Shown here: positions 62,794 to 64,000 of the stretch, in pieces
Numbering within the stretch: position 1 is the first letter of the stretch
Layout: every line of letters starts with the position of its first letter
Origin: Sanguibacter suarezii NBRC 16159
GTDB taxonomy: Bacteria > Actinomycetota > Actinomycetes > Actinomycetales > Cellulomonadaceae
Assembly: GCF_001552735.1 (NCBI RefSeq)
Contig: NZ_BCRT01000008.1
Location: 62,001-126,000 of the forward strand
Length of the DNA: 64,000 nucleotides
Direction of reading: 5' to 3'
The notes under the pieces: model-generated
Database searches by the model: none
What the model was told of the DNA's origin: nothing
Seen by the model: only the letters and a program-made list of their open reading frames with translations
Position numbers and translations under genes: made by a program

Positions 62794-63732
62794 GTGCCCA
62801 GTCCCGTTCTGCCCGGCTTCTATGCCGACCCCAACATCGTGCGTTTCGGCGACACCTACTTTCTCTACGTCACCACCGACGGCATCCCCGGATGGGGCTC
62901 CACGTCCTTCGAGGCATGGTCCTCGACGAACCTCGTGGACTGGACCAACCACGGCGTCGTCCTCGACCTGCTGACGGACGTCTCCTGGGCCCAGGGTGGC
63001 GCCTGGGCGCCGGCGGCCGCCACGAGAGACGGCAGGTACTACTTCTACTTCACCGCCGACCAGAACATCGGCGTGGCGGTATCGGACTCGCCCACCGGCC
63101 CGTTCTCCGATGCCCTCGGGCGTCCGCTCGTAGACCGCCGGGACTACGACGACCAGCAGATCGACCCTGCGGTCTTCGTCGACGAGGATGGCACGGCGTA
63201 CCTCTACTGGGGCAACATGACAGCCCGCGTCGTACCGCTCGACGCCGCGATGACCGGCTACGACCCTGCTGAGATCCAGGTGCTCGAGGGGCTGGAGGGT
63301 TTCCGAGAGGCACCCTTCGTCGTCCGCCGCGGCGACACCTACTACCTCAGCTGGTCGATCGACGACACGCGTAGCGCTGACTATCGCGTGGGGTACGCCA
63401 CGGGCCCGAGCCCGTACGGGCCGTGGACGCAGCGGGGCCTGCTCCTGGAGAAGGACCCCGCCTCAGGCATCGTGGGGACTGGCCACCACTCGATCGTCCA
63501 GGCTCACACCGGCGACTGGTACATCGCCTACCACCGGCACGCAGTCCCCGACGGGGACGGGACCCACAGGGAGACCACCATCGACCGCCTGTTCTTCACC
63601 GAGGACGGCGGGCTGCGCAAGGTGGTCCCCACGCTGGAGGGTGTCGATCCCCTGCCGCACGCAGGTGCAGGGCAGCCGGGCGGCAGAGACGACGTGAGCC
63701 CGACTCCGTCCGCAGACCAGCGCGTGAAATGA
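62794..63732 (+). CDS. GH43-family glycoside hydrolase
   Basis: 312-aa single-domain GH43. PVLPGFYADPNIVRFGDTYFLY holds the base Asp, IDPAVFVDEDGTAYLYWGN the second Asp and FREAPFVVRRGDTYYLSWS the acid Glu. GTGHHSIVQ gives the conserved His. It resembles arabinofuranosidase/xylosidase-type GH43 enzymes. GTG start 2 bases after the preceding stop. No signal peptide. Together with GH35 and GH2 it suggests complete breakdown of an arabinose-decorated galactan fragment. Confidence 0.87.
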   Translation: MPSPVLPGFYADPNIVRFGDTYFLYVTTDGIPGWGSTSFEAWSSTNLVDWTNHGVVLDLLTDVSWAQGGAWAPAAATRDGRYYFYFTADQNIGVAVSDSPTGPFSDALGRPLVDRRDYDDQQIDPAVFVDEDGTAYLYWGNMTARVVPLDAAMTGYDPAEIQVLEGLEGFREAPFVVRRGDTYYLSWSIDDTRSADYRVGYATGPSPYGPWTQRGLLLEKDPASGIVGTGHHSIVQAHTGDWYIAYHRHAVPDGDGTHRETTIDRLFFTEDGGLRKVVPTLEGVDPLPHAGAGQPGGRDDVSPTPSADQRVK

Positions 63733-63739
63733 TCGATCG

Positions 63740-64000
63740 GTGAGCCGCTCTTCGCTGTCCATGCCGCCTCCTGGTGACGCCGCGAGCGCCCCGAGGAAGA
63801 GCCGCATCCTCGTCCTGTCCGGCCGCGGTCGCTACGAGGACCCGTGGCACGACATGGCCGCGACGTCGCACACGATCGCCACGGTGCTCAGCGAGGGCCG
63901 ACCGCACGACGACGTGGTCGTGCGGGGGGCCTTCCCCGACGCAGCGGACGACCTCGCCGACATGGACCTGCTCGTGGTCAACACCGGGTCAGGGCGCCCC
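63740..64000 (+). CDS. ThuA-like protein, truncated by window end
   Basis: At least 87 codons open to the window edge, from GTG 63740; ATG 63761 (MPPPGDAAS) is an alternative. The translation shows RILVLSGRGRYEDPWHDMAAT near the start, then DMDLLVVNTGSG, matching the opening of ThuA-like glutamine-amidotransferase-fold proteins of carbohydrate operons. The biochemical role of that family is unclear. It follows the GH43 gene by 7 bases and probably belongs to the same operon. Confidence 0.7.
   Translation, partial: MSRSSLSMPPPGDAASAPRKSRILVLSGRGRYEDPWHDMAATSHTIATVLSEGRPHDDVVVRGAFPDAADDLADMDLLVVNTGSGRP

Overview
The window reads as chromosome of a high-GC, Gram-positive actinobacterium, most likely of the order Micrococcales (a Cellulomonas/Sanguibacter/Promicromonospora-like plant-polysaccharide degrader). 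The evidence is strong GC bias at third codon positions with long open antisense frames, frequent GTG starts, ATGA/GTGA overlaps inside operons, Ser/Thr kinase/FHA/PP2C signalling genes, LacI- and ROK-type sugar regulators, and several glycoside hydrolases. No rRNA, tRNA, CRISPR array, insertion sequence or prophage gene was recognised.

Layout. 1-466 is non-coding and carries four 20-bp tandem repeats and a LacI-type operator. 467-5104 is a tight four-gene operon: two Gfo/Idh/MocA oxidoreductases, a DUF6807 (PmoA-like) protein and a cupin. 5134-6516 holds a small membrane protein and an acetylxylan-esterase-type hydrolase. 6693-22109 is one long signalling and cell-surface operon: FHA, PP2C phosphatase, FHA, Ser/Thr kinase, a 2043-residue Ig/FN3-repeat surface protein, MoxR ATPase, DUF58 protein and a transglutaminase-fold protein that has lost its catalytic triad. 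22106-31172 is a rhamnose region: a beta-propeller glycosidase and another Gfo/Idh enzyme, a LacI repressor, and divergently rhaM, rhaI, the aldolase/dehydrogenase fusion and rhaB. 31300-35141 holds a soluble two-GAF chemotaxis-type transducer, a GNAT acetyltransferase, azlCD and a repeat- and hairpin-rich intergenic region. 35142-38543 holds RNase J and peptide release factor 3. 38828-40733 holds a class II aldolase and an aldo/keto reductase. 40758-43492 holds a RsbW-like kinase divergent from a STAS antagonist, then a sigma factor with its membrane partner. 43588-47677 is the xylR/xylAB locus. 47767-49536 is an ABC exporter. 49817 to the window end is a galactoside/arabinogalactan-type locus: sugar ABC importer, two GH35-type enzymes, GH2, two GH43, a ROK repressor and a truncated ThuA-like gene.

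How it works together. Five matches to one 14-bp LacI-type operator (about TTGAAACGATTCAC) lie in front of the 467 operon, the 23-24 kb glycosidase/oxidoreductase pair, the lacI/rhaM intergenic region, rhaI and the remote aldolase/reductase pair. This suggests that the repressor at 24480-25583 controls a regulon wider than L-rhamnose catabolism, including a poorly characterised oxidoreductase-DUF6807-cupin module. That module is the best candidate here for an undescribed system. The xyl locus has a textbook promoter overlapped by a XylR-type palindrome. Several convergent gene ends carry strong hairpins, two of which place a stop codon in the loop.
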